The notes under the pieces were generated by a model. That model was not told the origin of the DNA, ran no database searches, and saw only the letters and a program-made list of their open reading frames with translations. Positions 43,780-51,450 of a DNA stretch of 64,000 bases are shown here, piece after piece (the first letter of the stretch is position 1; each line of letters begins with the position of its first letter). The stretch covers positions 62,001-126,000 of the forward strand of contig NZ_VRMJ01000042.1 of the NCBI RefSeq assembly GCF_009832745.1, read 5' to 3'. The translations under genes and the position numbers were made by a program. This DNA is from Polaribacter septentrionalilitoris (GTDB lineage Bacteria; Bacteroidota; Bacteroidia; Flavobacteriales; Flavobacteriaceae).

Positions 43780-46011
43780 ATGAAGAACAATCCACATTCT
43801 AATAATCAACATAATACAGAAAATTTAGGTTTATCTGAAAGCGCTGCTAAATGCCCTTTTTTAAGCGGAACAACAAAACAAACATCTGGTGAAGGTGTAA
43901 AAAATAGAGATTGGTGGCCAAATGAATTAAAACTTAATATTTTAAGACAAAATGCAATAAAATCAAATCCTATGGGAGATGATTTTGATTACGCTGAAGC
44001 ATTTAATAGTTTAGATTATGATGCGCTGAAGAAAGAACTGAAAGCATTTATGACAGATTCTCAAGATTGGTGGCCTGCAGATTATGGTCATTATGGAGGA
44101 TTAATGATTAGAATGGCTTGGCATAGTGCTGGTACTTATAGAGTTGGAGATGGACGTGGTGGTGCAGGAACTGGAAATCAACGTTTTGCCCCTATCAATA
44201 GCTGGCCAGATAATGGTAATTTAGACAAAGCTCGTCTTTTGTTGTGGCCAATAAAACAGAAATATGGAAACAAAATTTCTTGGGCAGATTTAATGATTTT
44301 AGCAGGAAACTGTGCTTTAGAGTCTATGGGGTTTCCAACTTTAGGTTTTGCTGGTGGTAGAGAAGATGTTTGGGAACCAGAACAAGATATTTACTGGGGG
44401 AGTGAAACTGAGTGGGGCGCAAATGATGACAGATATGAAAATGGCGACTTAGAAGACCCTTTGGCTGCTGTAATGATGGGTTGGATTTATGTAAACCCAG
44501 AAGGACCAAATGGAAATCCAGACCCTATGGGATCTGCTCAAAATGTTAGAGAAACTTTTGGAAGAATGGCTATGAATGATGAAGAAACAGTGGCTTTAGT
44601 TGCAGGAGGTCATACTTTTGGAAAAGCACATGGAGCTGCTGATCCAAATAAATATGTAGGCAAAGAGCCACATGGAGCAGCAATTGAAGAAATGAGTACA
44701 GGTTGGAAAAACAGCTTTGGTACTGGTGTTTTAGATGATACTATTACAAGTGGAATTGAAGGAGCATGGACACCTAACCCAACACGTTGGGATGCAGGTT
44801 ACTTTGATGTCTTATTAAATTATGAATGGGAATTAACAAAAAGTCCTGCTGGAGCTCACCAATGGAAACCGACAGCTGCATCAAATGCAAAAAGAGCTCC
44901 AAAAGCGGGTAATGCCAATGAACAACAAGATTTAATGATGACTACCGCTGATATTGCTTTAAAGGTAGACCCAAAATATTTAGAAATTTCTAAACGTTTT
45001 CATAAAGATCATAAAGCTTTTGAAGATGCCTTTGCCAGAGCGTGGTATAAATTAACACATCGTGATTTAGGACCCACTTCGCGTTATTTAGGGCCTGAGA
45101 TCCCTAAGGAAACTTTGTTATGGCAAGACCCTATCCCTGAAGTAAATTATACATTAACTGAGAACAATATTACTTCTTTAAAAGAATTAATATCAGCTTC
45201 TGGATTATCTGTATCACAATTAGTAACTACAGCTTGGGCATCTGCATCTACATTTAGAGGATCAGACAAAAGAGGAGGTGCAAACGGAGCTCGTATTGCT
45301 TTAGAACCTCAGCGCAGTTGGGAAGTTAATAATCCTAAAGAATTAAATAAAGTCCTTACAGTTTTAGAAGGAATTAAAAATGATTTTAAAGGTGAAGTAT
45401 CTTTAGCTGATTTAATTGTACTTGCAGGAAATGTAGGAGTTGAAAAAGGGTTAAAAAATGCTGGATATTCAGAAACCTTAGACTTTTATCCTGGGAGAGG
45501 AGATGCAACACAAGAACAAACCGATATTGAGCAATTTGGATATTTAGAACCTTTAGCAGACGGATTTAGAAACTATATTAATAAAGATTTAAACATCGCT
45601 GCTGAAGATTTATTAGTTGATAAAGCCAACTTATTAACTTTATCTGTACCTGAATTAACAGTTTTAGTTGGAGGAATGCGTGTACTTGGTGCTAATTATG
45701 ATGGTTCTAACTTTGGTCTTTTTACTGATAATGTTGGTAGCCTTACTAATGATTTCTTTAAGAACATCTTAGATTTTACATATACATGGAAGGCAACATC
45801 TGAAGATGATAGATATTTTGAAGGTAGCAATAGAAATACTGGTGAAGTTGTGTTTAAAGGTACAAGAGCTGATTTAATTTTTGGTTCTAACACAGAATTA
45901 AGAGCAATTGCAGAAGTATATGGAGCCAATGATGGTCAAGATCGTTTTATTAAAGATTTTATAAAAGCTTGGACCAAAGTGATGAATTTAGATCGATTTG
46001 ATTTAAAATAA
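43780..46011 (+). CDS. katG: catalase-peroxidase
   Basis: The 743-residue bifunctional haem enzyme has the N-terminal catalytic half and the degenerate C-terminal half typical of KatG. The distal haem site is [11 protein letters not shown], with the Trp of the Met-Tyr-Trp adduct nearby in [12 protein letters not shown]. The proximal histidine is in [13 protein letters not shown]. It has no signal peptide and acts on hydrogen peroxide in the cytoplasm. It is divergent from the peroxiredoxin operon and has a -7 box TAACTTTG at 43748-43755. A terminator separates it from the ankyrin gene. Confidence 0.95.
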   Translation: MKNNPHSNNQHNTENLGLSESAAKCPFLSGTTKQTSGEGVKNRDWWPNELKLNILRQNAIKSNPMGDDFDYAEAFNSLDYDALKKELKAFMTDSQDWWPADYGHYGGLMIRMAWHSAGTYRVGDGRGGAGTGNQRFAPINSWPDNGNLDKARLLLWPIKQKYGNKISWADLMILAGNCALESMGFPTLGFAGGREDVWEPEQDIYWGSETEWGANDDRYENGDLEDPLAAVMMGWIYVNPEGPNGNPDPMGSAQNVRETFGRMAMNDEETVALVAGGHTFGKAHGAADPNKYVGKEPHGAAIEEMSTGWKNSFGTGVLDDTITSGIEGAWTPNPTRWDAGYFDVLLNYEWELTKSPAGAHQWKPTAASNAKRAPKAGNANEQQDLMMTTADIALKVDPKYLEISKRFHKDHKAFEDAFARAWYKLTHRDLGPTSRYLGPEIPKETLLWQDPIPEVNYTLTENNITSLKELISASGLSVSQLVTTAWASASTFRGSDKRGGANGARIALEPQRSWEVNNPKELNKVLTVLEGIKNDFKGEVSLADLIVLAGNVGVEKGLKNAGYSETLDFYPGRGDATQEQTDIEQFGYLEPLADGFRNYINKDLNIAAEDLLVDKANLLTLSVPELTVLVGGMRVLGANYDGSNFGLFTDNVGSLTNDFFKNILDFTYTWKATSEDDRYFEGSNRNTGEVVFKGTRADLIFGSNTELRAIAEVYGANDGQDRFIKDFIKAWTKVMNLDRFDLK

Positions 46012-46017
46012 ATAAAA

Positions 46018-46052
46018 ACAAAAAGGATAGGCTTAAGACCTATCCTTTTTTT
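46018..46052 (+). terminator. intrinsic terminator after katG
   Basis: AAAAGGATAGG (46021-46031) / CCTATCCTTTT (46039-46049) with a 7-base loop and a T tail. It stands between katG and the ankyrin gene, so expression of the latter may depend on readthrough. Confidence 0.85.
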
Positions 46053-46064
46053 AAAACTTCTACT

Positions 46065-46562
46065 ATGAATATTTTGAGTACATTTTTTAACGCAATACAA
46101 TCTGTAAACATCACGTTAATAGAAACCTTATTAAGAAAATTCCCAAATTTAGCAAATGCTAAAGATCAAAGAGGATTTACACCACTTGTATATGCCACCT
46201 ATTTCGATAAAATAGAAATTGCAGAAACTTTAATAAAACATAACGCAAATGTAAATCACAGAGATGTAAAAGGAAATACTGCGCTATTGGGTGTTGCTTT
46301 TAAAGGTAATGTTGATATTGCAGCACTTTTATTAAAAAATGATGCAAATATTAACACACAAAACAATATTGGTTATTCAGCTATTATTTTCGCAACACTT
46401 TATAACAAACCAAAAATGGTAGAATTTTTAATTAAAAACAATGCAGATATCTCACTTACAGATAAAGCAAATAAATCTGCTTTAGATTATGCTAAAGAAA
46501 ATAGGTTTAATGAAATAATTGCCTTATTAAAAAATAAATCTACTTACTTGCAAACAACTTAA
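46065..46562 (+). CDS. ankyrin repeat protein adjacent to katG
   Basis: The 165-residue protein is built of four or five ankyrin repeats, for example RGFTPLVYATYFDKIEIAET and KGNTALLGVAFKGNVDIAAL. There is no signal peptide. Ankyrin proteins encoded next to catalase genes (as AnkB with KatB in Pseudomonas) support catalase activity, so the same partnership with KatG is a reasonable inference. The start is 13 bases after the katG terminator, with no visible promoter, so it may be made by readthrough. The 3' end overlaps the convergent sigma-54 regulator gene by 23 bases. Confidence 0.85.
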   Translation: MNILSTFFNAIQSVNITLIETLLRKFPNLANAKDQRGFTPLVYATYFDKIEIAETLIKHNANVNHRDVKGNTALLGVAFKGNVDIAALLLKNDANINTQNNIGYSAIIFATLYNKPKMVEFLIKNNADISLTDKANKSALDYAKENRFNEIIALLKNKSTYLQTT

Positions 46563-47703
46563 TATCGTTAGCGGAAACTTCTTTTTCTCCCAAAATAATT
46601 AAGCGCTCTATAACGTTTCTTAATTCACGGATATTTCCTGTCCAATCATATTTTTGAAGCAATTCTATTGCTTCAGATGAAAACTCTTTTTTAGGTGTAC
46701 CTTGTTCTTCTGATATTTTTTTGGCAAAGAAATCTATCAATAAAGGGATGTCTTCTCTCCTATCATTTAATGCAGGAACTTTTATTAAAATTACTGCTAA
46801 TCTATGATACAAATCTTCACGAAATCTACCTTTAGCTATTTCTTCTTTTAAATTTTTGTTGGTGGCTGCAACTACTCTAACATTTACTTTGATGTCTTTA
46901 TCAGAACCTACTCTTGATATTCTGTTTTCTTGTAAAGCACGCAATACTTTTGCTTGTGCAGACAGACTCATATCTCCTATTTCATCTAAAAAAATAGTTC
47001 CACCATTTGCTGCTTCAAATTTCCCAGCTCTGTCTTTGTTTGCACCTGTAAAAGAACCTTTTACATGCCCAAAAAGTTCGCTTTCAATTAATTCTGACGG
47101 AATTGCAGCACAATTTACCTCTATCATTGGAGCTTTTACTCGTTCTGATTTTTCATGCAACCAATGAGCTACTAACTCTTTACCTGTTCCATTTGGACCC
47201 GTTATCAAAACTCTAGCATCTGTAGCAGCTACTTTTTCTATGATTTCTTTAATGTGTGTAATGGCATTACTCTCACCAATCATTTCATAGTTTTTACTCA
47301 CTTTTTTCTTTAAACGCTTGTTTTCTACTACCAATACTTTTTTCTCTAATGCATTTCTAACGGTGTTTAACAATCTATTTAAATCTGGTGGTTTAGAAAT
47401 GTAATCAAAAGCTCCTAAACGCATCGTATTTACAGCTGTATCTAAATCTCCATGACCAGAAATCATTACAATGGGTATTTCTGGTTTTATTTTTTTAGCT
47501 TTTTCTAACACCTCAACACCATCCATTTTTGGCATTTTAATATCGCATAAAACCAAATCGTAATCATTATTTTTTATTTTTTCTATACCCAATAAACCAT
47601 CCTCAGCTTCTTCAACTTTGTAAGCATCATTTTCTTCTGAAATGATTTTGGTTAAAACTCTTCTAATGGCTGCTTCGTCTTCAATAATTAAGATTTTTGA
47701 CAT
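46540..47703 (-). CDS. sigma-54 activator response regulator without DNA-binding domain
   Basis: The 387-residue protein has a receiver domain (1-120, phosphoacceptor Asp in LVLCDIKMPKMDG) and a sigma-54 AAA+ domain (about 140-375). The latter has the Walker A ITGPNGTGKELVAHWLH, the sigma-contact loop as GSFTGA, FLDEIGDMSLSAQAKVLRAL and the arginine-finger region. It ends at ANDIKLFASK with no Fis-type helix-turn-helix, which NtrC proteins have in another 60-80 residues. It should thus activate sigma-54 polymerase from solution, as FlgR of Helicobacter does. It is the last gene of the ABC transporter - MscS operon. No sensor kinase is beside it. Confidence 0.9.
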   Translation of the reverse strand: MSKILIIEDEAAIRRVLTKIISEENDAYKVEEAEDGLLGIEKIKNNDYDLVLCDIKMPKMDGVEVLEKAKKIKPEIPIVMISGHGDLDTAVNTMRLGAFDYISKPPDLNRLLNTVRNALEKKVLVVENKRLKKKVSKNYEMIGESNAITHIKEIIEKVAATDARVLITGPNGTGKELVAHWLHEKSERVKAPMIEVNCAAIPSELIESELFGHVKGSFTGANKDRAGKFEAANGGTIFLDEIGDMSLSAQAKVLRALQENRISRVGSDKDIKVNVRVVAATNKNLKEEIAKGRFREDLYHRLAVILIKVPALNDRREDIPLLIDFFAKKISEEQGTPKKEFSSEAIELLQKYDWTGNIRELRNVIERLIILGEKEVSANDIKLFASK

Positions 47704-47713
47704 ACTCTTTTTC

Positions 47714-48535
47714 TTATTTTATAAGGTGAACATCTCTCTGTGGAAACGGAATTGTAATATTATTTTCTCTAAATTTTTTATCAATTTCAAAACGCAAATC
47801 ACTTTTAATTTGCAAATGCGCATAACTGTTATTGATATTAAACAACAACTTAAATTGTAAAGCACTATCTCCAAAATCCATAAACAAAACTCTTGGTTCA
47901 GGATTTTTTAAAATTTTTGAATGTGATTTTGCTACGTTTACTAAAATGTTTTTCACTAGTTCTACATCAGAACCATAAGCAACACCAACTTCTACTCCTT
48001 CTGTAGTTTGTACTCCATTCTGTGTCCAATTGAATAAACTTTGTGTTAAAAATTTATGATTAGGTATAATTAAAACTTTATCATCAATTGTTAATGCTCT
48101 TGTTGTTCTTAGTTTTATTTCAATAATCTTGCCAACTTTTCCATCAACCTCAACAATATCATTTACAGTGAGTGTTTTATCTAACAAAATGAAAATTCCT
48201 GAAATAATATCTTGAAAGAGTGTTTGTAAACCTAGACCAATACCTACAAGCAATGCTGCTGAACCTGCTAAAAGTACACTAACGTCAATTCCTGAAGATT
48301 CTAAGGCAATGATTAATACGGTGACATAAACGAAATATTGGAGAAAAGTAAAAATAGCTTTAAATTTTCCTTTATCTTCTTCATTTAATTTCCTGTACAC
48401 CAATTTTTGAATCAGTTTTAACAAAAAACTAGTAATTAGTATAACAAAGATGATAAAGATTACTGTTTTTACATCTATGTGTATTGTATCAGTAATTTCA
48501 AAAGAAAAATTTAAAAACTCTTTTAATTTATCCAT
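47714..48535 (-). CDS. MscS-family mechanosensitive ion channel
   Basis: The 273-residue protein has three or four membrane helices in the first 105 residues and then the MscS beta domain. The pore helix is ALLVGIGLGLQTLFQDIISG, followed by DKTLTVNDIVEVDGKVGKI and IPFPQRDVHL near the C-terminus. It opens under membrane tension to release solutes in osmotic downshock. It is cotranscribed with the ABC permease upstream (5-base gap) and the sigma-54 regulator downstream (10-base gap). Confidence 0.91.
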   Translation of the reverse strand: MDKLKEFLNFSFEITDTIHIDVKTVIFIIFVILITSFLLKLIQKLVYRKLNEEDKGKFKAIFTFLQYFVYVTVLIIALESSGIDVSVLLAGSAALLVGIGLGLQTLFQDIISGIFILLDKTLTVNDIVEVDGKVGKIIEIKLRTTRALTIDDKVLIIPNHKFLTQSLFNWTQNGVQTTEGVEVGVAYGSDVELVKNILVNVAKSHSKILKNPEPRVLFMDFGDSALQFKLLFNINNSYAHLQIKSDLRFEIDKKFRENNITIPFPQRDVHLIK

Positions 48536-48540
48536 TTCAT

Positions 48541-49866
48541 TTATCCTTTATATTTTAACCATTTGTACAAATCTTTGTAGCTTGGTTTTTTACCATACAT
48601 TAAAATACCAACTCTATAAATTTTTGCAGCTAGCCAAACCATAAACACAAAAGTAATTAATAAAAGCGTCATAGATATGGCTAGTTCATACCACGAAACA
48701 CCAAAAGGAACACGCATTAACATTACTATAGGAGATGTAAATGGTATATAAGAAAATGCCACAGAAATTGGCCCATGAGGATCGTTAATTACGGTTGCAA
48801 ACCCTACATAAACTCCTAAAATTAATGGTAACATAATTGGAAGCATAAATTGTTGCGTATCTGTCTCATTATCTACAGCAGCTCCAACTGCTGCAAACAT
48901 AGAGCTATATAACATATATCCTCCTAAAAAATAAAATATAAAGAGAACAAATAGTTTTAAAATTGGTAATCTTAAAATTTCTTGTATAATCAGTTGTCCT
49001 TTATCACCACTTGCTGTTTGTTTGATTGCGTCCATTTGTTCTGCTGGAACTCTAGAGCTTTGCATTTCCATCATATCAATACCAAAGATTGATGAAGCAA
49101 TTGTAATAATTACAAAAAGTAACACCCCCCAAATAAAAAATTGTAATAATCCTGCAGAAGCGTTTCCAATAATTTTTCCTAGCATTAACTGAAAAGGTTT
49201 TACAGAGGATACAATGACTTCTATAATTCTACTGGTTTTTTCTTCGATAACACTTCGCATTACAGAGGTTCCATAAATCATAACAAACATCATCAAAAAA
49301 TAACCTGCTATTGCTCCTACTCCAATCTTTAAACCATTAATTAGTTTGGATGATTCTTCACCAGAAAAATTATACATTTTAATGTCTGTATTAATTTTTG
49401 AAGCTTTAATTTTTCCTAAATCAATTCCGAAGTTGGTCAACTTTTCGTTTCTAATTTTTTGCTCAATTTTATTTTCTATTGTATTCATAAAAGACATTCC
49501 AGGAGTATCCTTAGAATAGAACTCAATAGATTTTGCTAGAATTTCTAAGCTATCTTGTTTGGGTATTAATAAGGCTCCATAATAATTTCCTGCCTCAACT
49601 TTTTTCTTTGTTTCTTCAATTCCTAATGCTGTATAATCTGTATAATGAATGGTTTTTGAATCTTTAAAGTCTTCTTTAGAAAACATTCCAGAATTGTCTA
49701 CATAAACAATTTTCTTAACCTTTTCATCGTTTTTCTTCATCAGAAAATAGACCAAAGCTCCCATTCCTACCATAATTATCGGACTTAAAAAAGTCATCAC
49801 GATAAATGATTTATTACGAACTTTTGCAATAAACTCTCTTTGTATTATTAGTTTTAACTTACCCAT
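48541..49866 (-). CDS. ABC transporter permease (ABC-2 type, NatB-like)
   Basis: The 441-residue protein has an N-terminal helix (KSFIVMTFLSPIIMVGMGAL) followed by a large extracytoplasmic domain (about 45-180) and then five or six helices. This is the ABC2_membrane_3 layout of Na+ exporter NatB and related permeases. RSVIEEKTSRIIEVIVSSVK marks the cytoplasmic coupling segment. It is 3 bases after the ATPase gene, which completes the transporter. The substrate cannot be fixed from sequence; sodium export is only the best known example. Confidence 0.87.
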   Translation of the reverse strand: MGKLKLIIQREFIAKVRNKSFIVMTFLSPIIMVGMGALVYFLMKKNDEKVKKIVYVDNSGMFSKEDFKDSKTIHYTDYTALGIEETKKKVEAGNYYGALLIPKQDSLEILAKSIEFYSKDTPGMSFMNTIENKIEQKIRNEKLTNFGIDLGKIKASKINTDIKMYNFSGEESSKLINGLKIGVGAIAGYFLMMFVMIYGTSVMRSVIEEKTSRIIEVIVSSVKPFQLMLGKIIGNASAGLLQFFIWGVLLFVIITIASSIFGIDMMEMQSSRVPAEQMDAIKQTASGDKGQLIIQEILRLPILKLFVLFIFYFLGGYMLYSSMFAAVGAAVDNETDTQQFMLPIMLPLILGVYVGFATVINDPHGPISVAFSYIPFTSPIVMLMRVPFGVSWYELAISMTLLLITFVFMVWLAAKIYRVGILMYGKKPSYKDLYKWLKYKG

Positions 49867-49869
49867 TTC

Positions 49870-50799
49870 TTAATTATTTTTGTTTACAGCCTGAATAAAA
49901 ATATCGTTTGCAGTTGGTATCACTTCAACAAAATGATTCACTTCTCCTCTACTTGTTAATAACGATAATAAATCATTAGCAGTATTGCCTTTTGTTAAGG
50001 TTACATTGGCTGTAAAAGCATCATTTAATAGTTTAAAACTAGGTTTTGTTACTTTAAAATTCTCTTTTAATAAAGTTTCTATTTCAGATGAATTTGAATC
50101 AGATACCCCTACTTGAAAAGTATTAGTTCTAAACTCACGTTTGATATCATCTAATTTACCATCTAAAATTTTATTCGATTTGTTAATCAGCGCAATTTCA
50201 TCACACATCTCTTCTACAGATTCCATTCTGTGAGTAGAAAAAATAATTGTTGCACCTTCATCTCTTAACTGTAAAATTTCTTTTGCAATAAGTTGTGCAT
50301 TTATAGGATCAAAACCAGAAAAGGGTTCATCAAAAATCAGTAATTTTGGTTGATGCAAAACCGTAACAATAAACTGCACTTTTTGCGCCATTCCTTTAGA
50401 AAGCTCTTCAATTTTTTTCCCCCACCAAGCAGAAATATCAAATTTTTCGAACCAATATTTTAACCTTTTCTTCGCTTCAGATTTACTCAACCCCTTTAAT
50501 TGTGCTAAGTATAAAGCTTGTTCACCTACCTTCATGGATTTATACAAACCACGTTCTTCTGGTAGGTAACCAATTTGTTCAACATGATGAGGAGCCAAAA
50601 GTTCACCGTCTAAAAAAACAGTACCGCTATCTGGCATAGTAATTTGATTGATGATTCTTATCAAGGATGTTTTTCCTGCTCCATTTGGACCTAACAATCC
50701 AAAAACACTTCCTTTTGGTATGTGTAGTGAAACATCATTTAATGCTGTAAAATCTCCATATTTTTTTACAACATTGTTAATTTCTAATAAATTATTCAT
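49870..50799 (-). CDS. ABC transporter ATP-binding protein (NatA-like)
   Basis: The 309-residue protein has an ABC ATPase domain with GLLGPNGAGKTSLIRIIN (Walker A), ELSKGMAQKVQFIVTVLHQP in place of the usual signature LSGGQ, and LLIFDEPFSGFDPINAQ (Walker B). It ends with a C-terminal domain of about 85 residues, typical of NatA-type subunits. It is the first gene of a four-gene minus-strand operon with permease, MscS channel and sigma-54 regulator. A consensus promoter lies at 50839-50871, divergent from the MarR gene. Confidence 0.91.
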   Translation of the reverse strand: MNNLLEINNVVKKYGDFTALNDVSLHIPKGSVFGLLGPNGAGKTSLIRIINQITMPDSGTVFLDGELLAPHHVEQIGYLPEERGLYKSMKVGEQALYLAQLKGLSKSEAKKRLKYWFEKFDISAWWGKKIEELSKGMAQKVQFIVTVLHQPKLLIFDEPFSGFDPINAQLIAKEILQLRDEGATIIFSTHRMESVEEMCDEIALINKSNKILDGKLDDIKREFRTNTFQVGVSDSNSSEIETLLKENFKVTKPSFKLLNDAFTANVTLTKGNTANDLLSLLTSRGEVNHFVEVIPTANDIFIQAVNKNN

Positions 50800-50838
50800 T
50801 GAGTGTTGTTGATTTTTTATGAAAGCTATCTGTAATTA

Positions 50839-50871
50839 CAAACTTACATATTTTAATACTATTAGTGCCAA
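50839..50871 (-). promoter_or_regulatory. flavobacterial promoter of the ABC/MscS/sigma-54 regulator operon
   Basis: On the minus strand TTG (50871-50869), 22 bases, then TAAGTTTG (50846-50839) match the consensus. The start near 50833 leaves a leader of about 34 bases. Confidence 0.65.
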
Positions 50872-50912
50872 AAAACAAAAAACGTTACAACTTAATTTTA
50901 TGTTAATTTTAC

Positions 50913-50924
50913 TATGCATGCATA
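50913..50924. promoter_or_regulatory. MarR operator, core copy
   Basis: TATGCATGCATA is a perfect 12-bp palindrome identical to the core of the fadH site at 7208-7225. Its centre is 29 bases from that of the next copy. Confidence 0.7.
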
Positions 50925-50938
50925 ACTTTTTCTACATT

Positions 50939-50956
50939 TATTATGCGTGCATAATA
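50939..50956. promoter_or_regulatory. MarR operator, full copy
   Basis: TATTATGCGTGCATAATA differs from the fadH palindrome by one central base. It lies 22-39 bases before the MarR start codon, over the expected -33 region of a promoter whose -7 box would be TATATTTG at 50965-50972. Confidence 0.75.
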
Positions 50957-50964
50957 AATTTTTA

Positions 50965-50972
50965 TATATTTG
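50965..50972 (+). promoter_or_regulatory. -7 box of the fad operon, possible leaderless start
   Basis: TATATTTG matches TAnnTTTG. The start codon is only 5 bases further, so transcription would begin at or next to the ATG itself. No TTG is seen at the -33 distance; an activator or an extended element may be needed, or the start lies upstream. Confidence 0.4.
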
Positions 50973-50977
50973 AGGCA

Positions 50978-51436
50978 ATGGAAAAAAATGAAACGATAGA
51001 CCATCAATTAAGAGCAACATGGCAAGCTGTAGCTAAAATGTATAATGAGCAAGCCGCTCATCATAATAGCACTATGGCAACTGCTTTTGTTTTATTGAAT
51101 ATTGATAAGAAAAATGGAACTCCATCTACAGCTCTTGGTCCTTTAATGGGTATGGAACCCACGAGTCTTTCAAGAATTTTAAAATCTATGGAAGCTAAAG
51201 GAGCAATTTGCAGAGAAAAAAATCCTGAAGATGGTAGAAGTGTCATTATCAAATTAACTGATTATGGTAGAGAAATGCGCAGAATTTCTCGTGGACACGT
51301 TATCCAATTTAATGAAACTGTAAGAGAACACGTTTCTGAAAAAGATCTAGAAGGTTTTTTTAAAGTAACATCTACAATTAATAAACTTATTGCTGATAGA
51401 GAAATCTACGATGAAATCAGTAATAAAGCAGTATAA
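50978..51436 (+). CDS. MarR family regulator of the beta-oxidation operon
   Basis: The 152-residue protein has the MarR winged helix: ATAFVLLNIDKKNGTPSTAL then GMEPTSLSRILKSMEAKGAI (recognition helix) and DGRSVIIKLTDYG (wing). I start it at 50978 (MEKNETIDHQLRATWQ); the frame extends back to 50819 but that part would cross the operators and reads as non-coding hydrophobic sequence. It is followed 14 bases later by fadN, so it controls, and is part of, the fatty acid operon. Related proteins in Flavobacteriaceae precede the same fad genes. Matching palindromes at 50913, 50939 and 7208 make fadH a second target. Confidence 0.88.
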   Translation: MEKNETIDHQLRATWQAVAKMYNEQAAHHNSTMATAFVLLNIDKKNGTPSTALGPLMGMEPTSLSRILKSMEAKGAICREKNPEDGRSVIIKLTDYGREMRRISRGHVIQFNETVREHVSEKDLEGFFKVTSTINKLIADREIYDEISNKAV

Positions 51437-51450
51437 AACAAACTAAACTA

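Noticed and set aside
46856..47167. A 103-codon plus-strand frame opposite the sigma-54 regulator
   Set aside because: It is antisense to the AAA+ domain and has no start context or homology.
50819..50977. Longer start for the MarR gene at 50819
   Set aside because: The extra 53 residues would be encoded by the operators and the divergent promoter; the MarR domain begins well after 50978.
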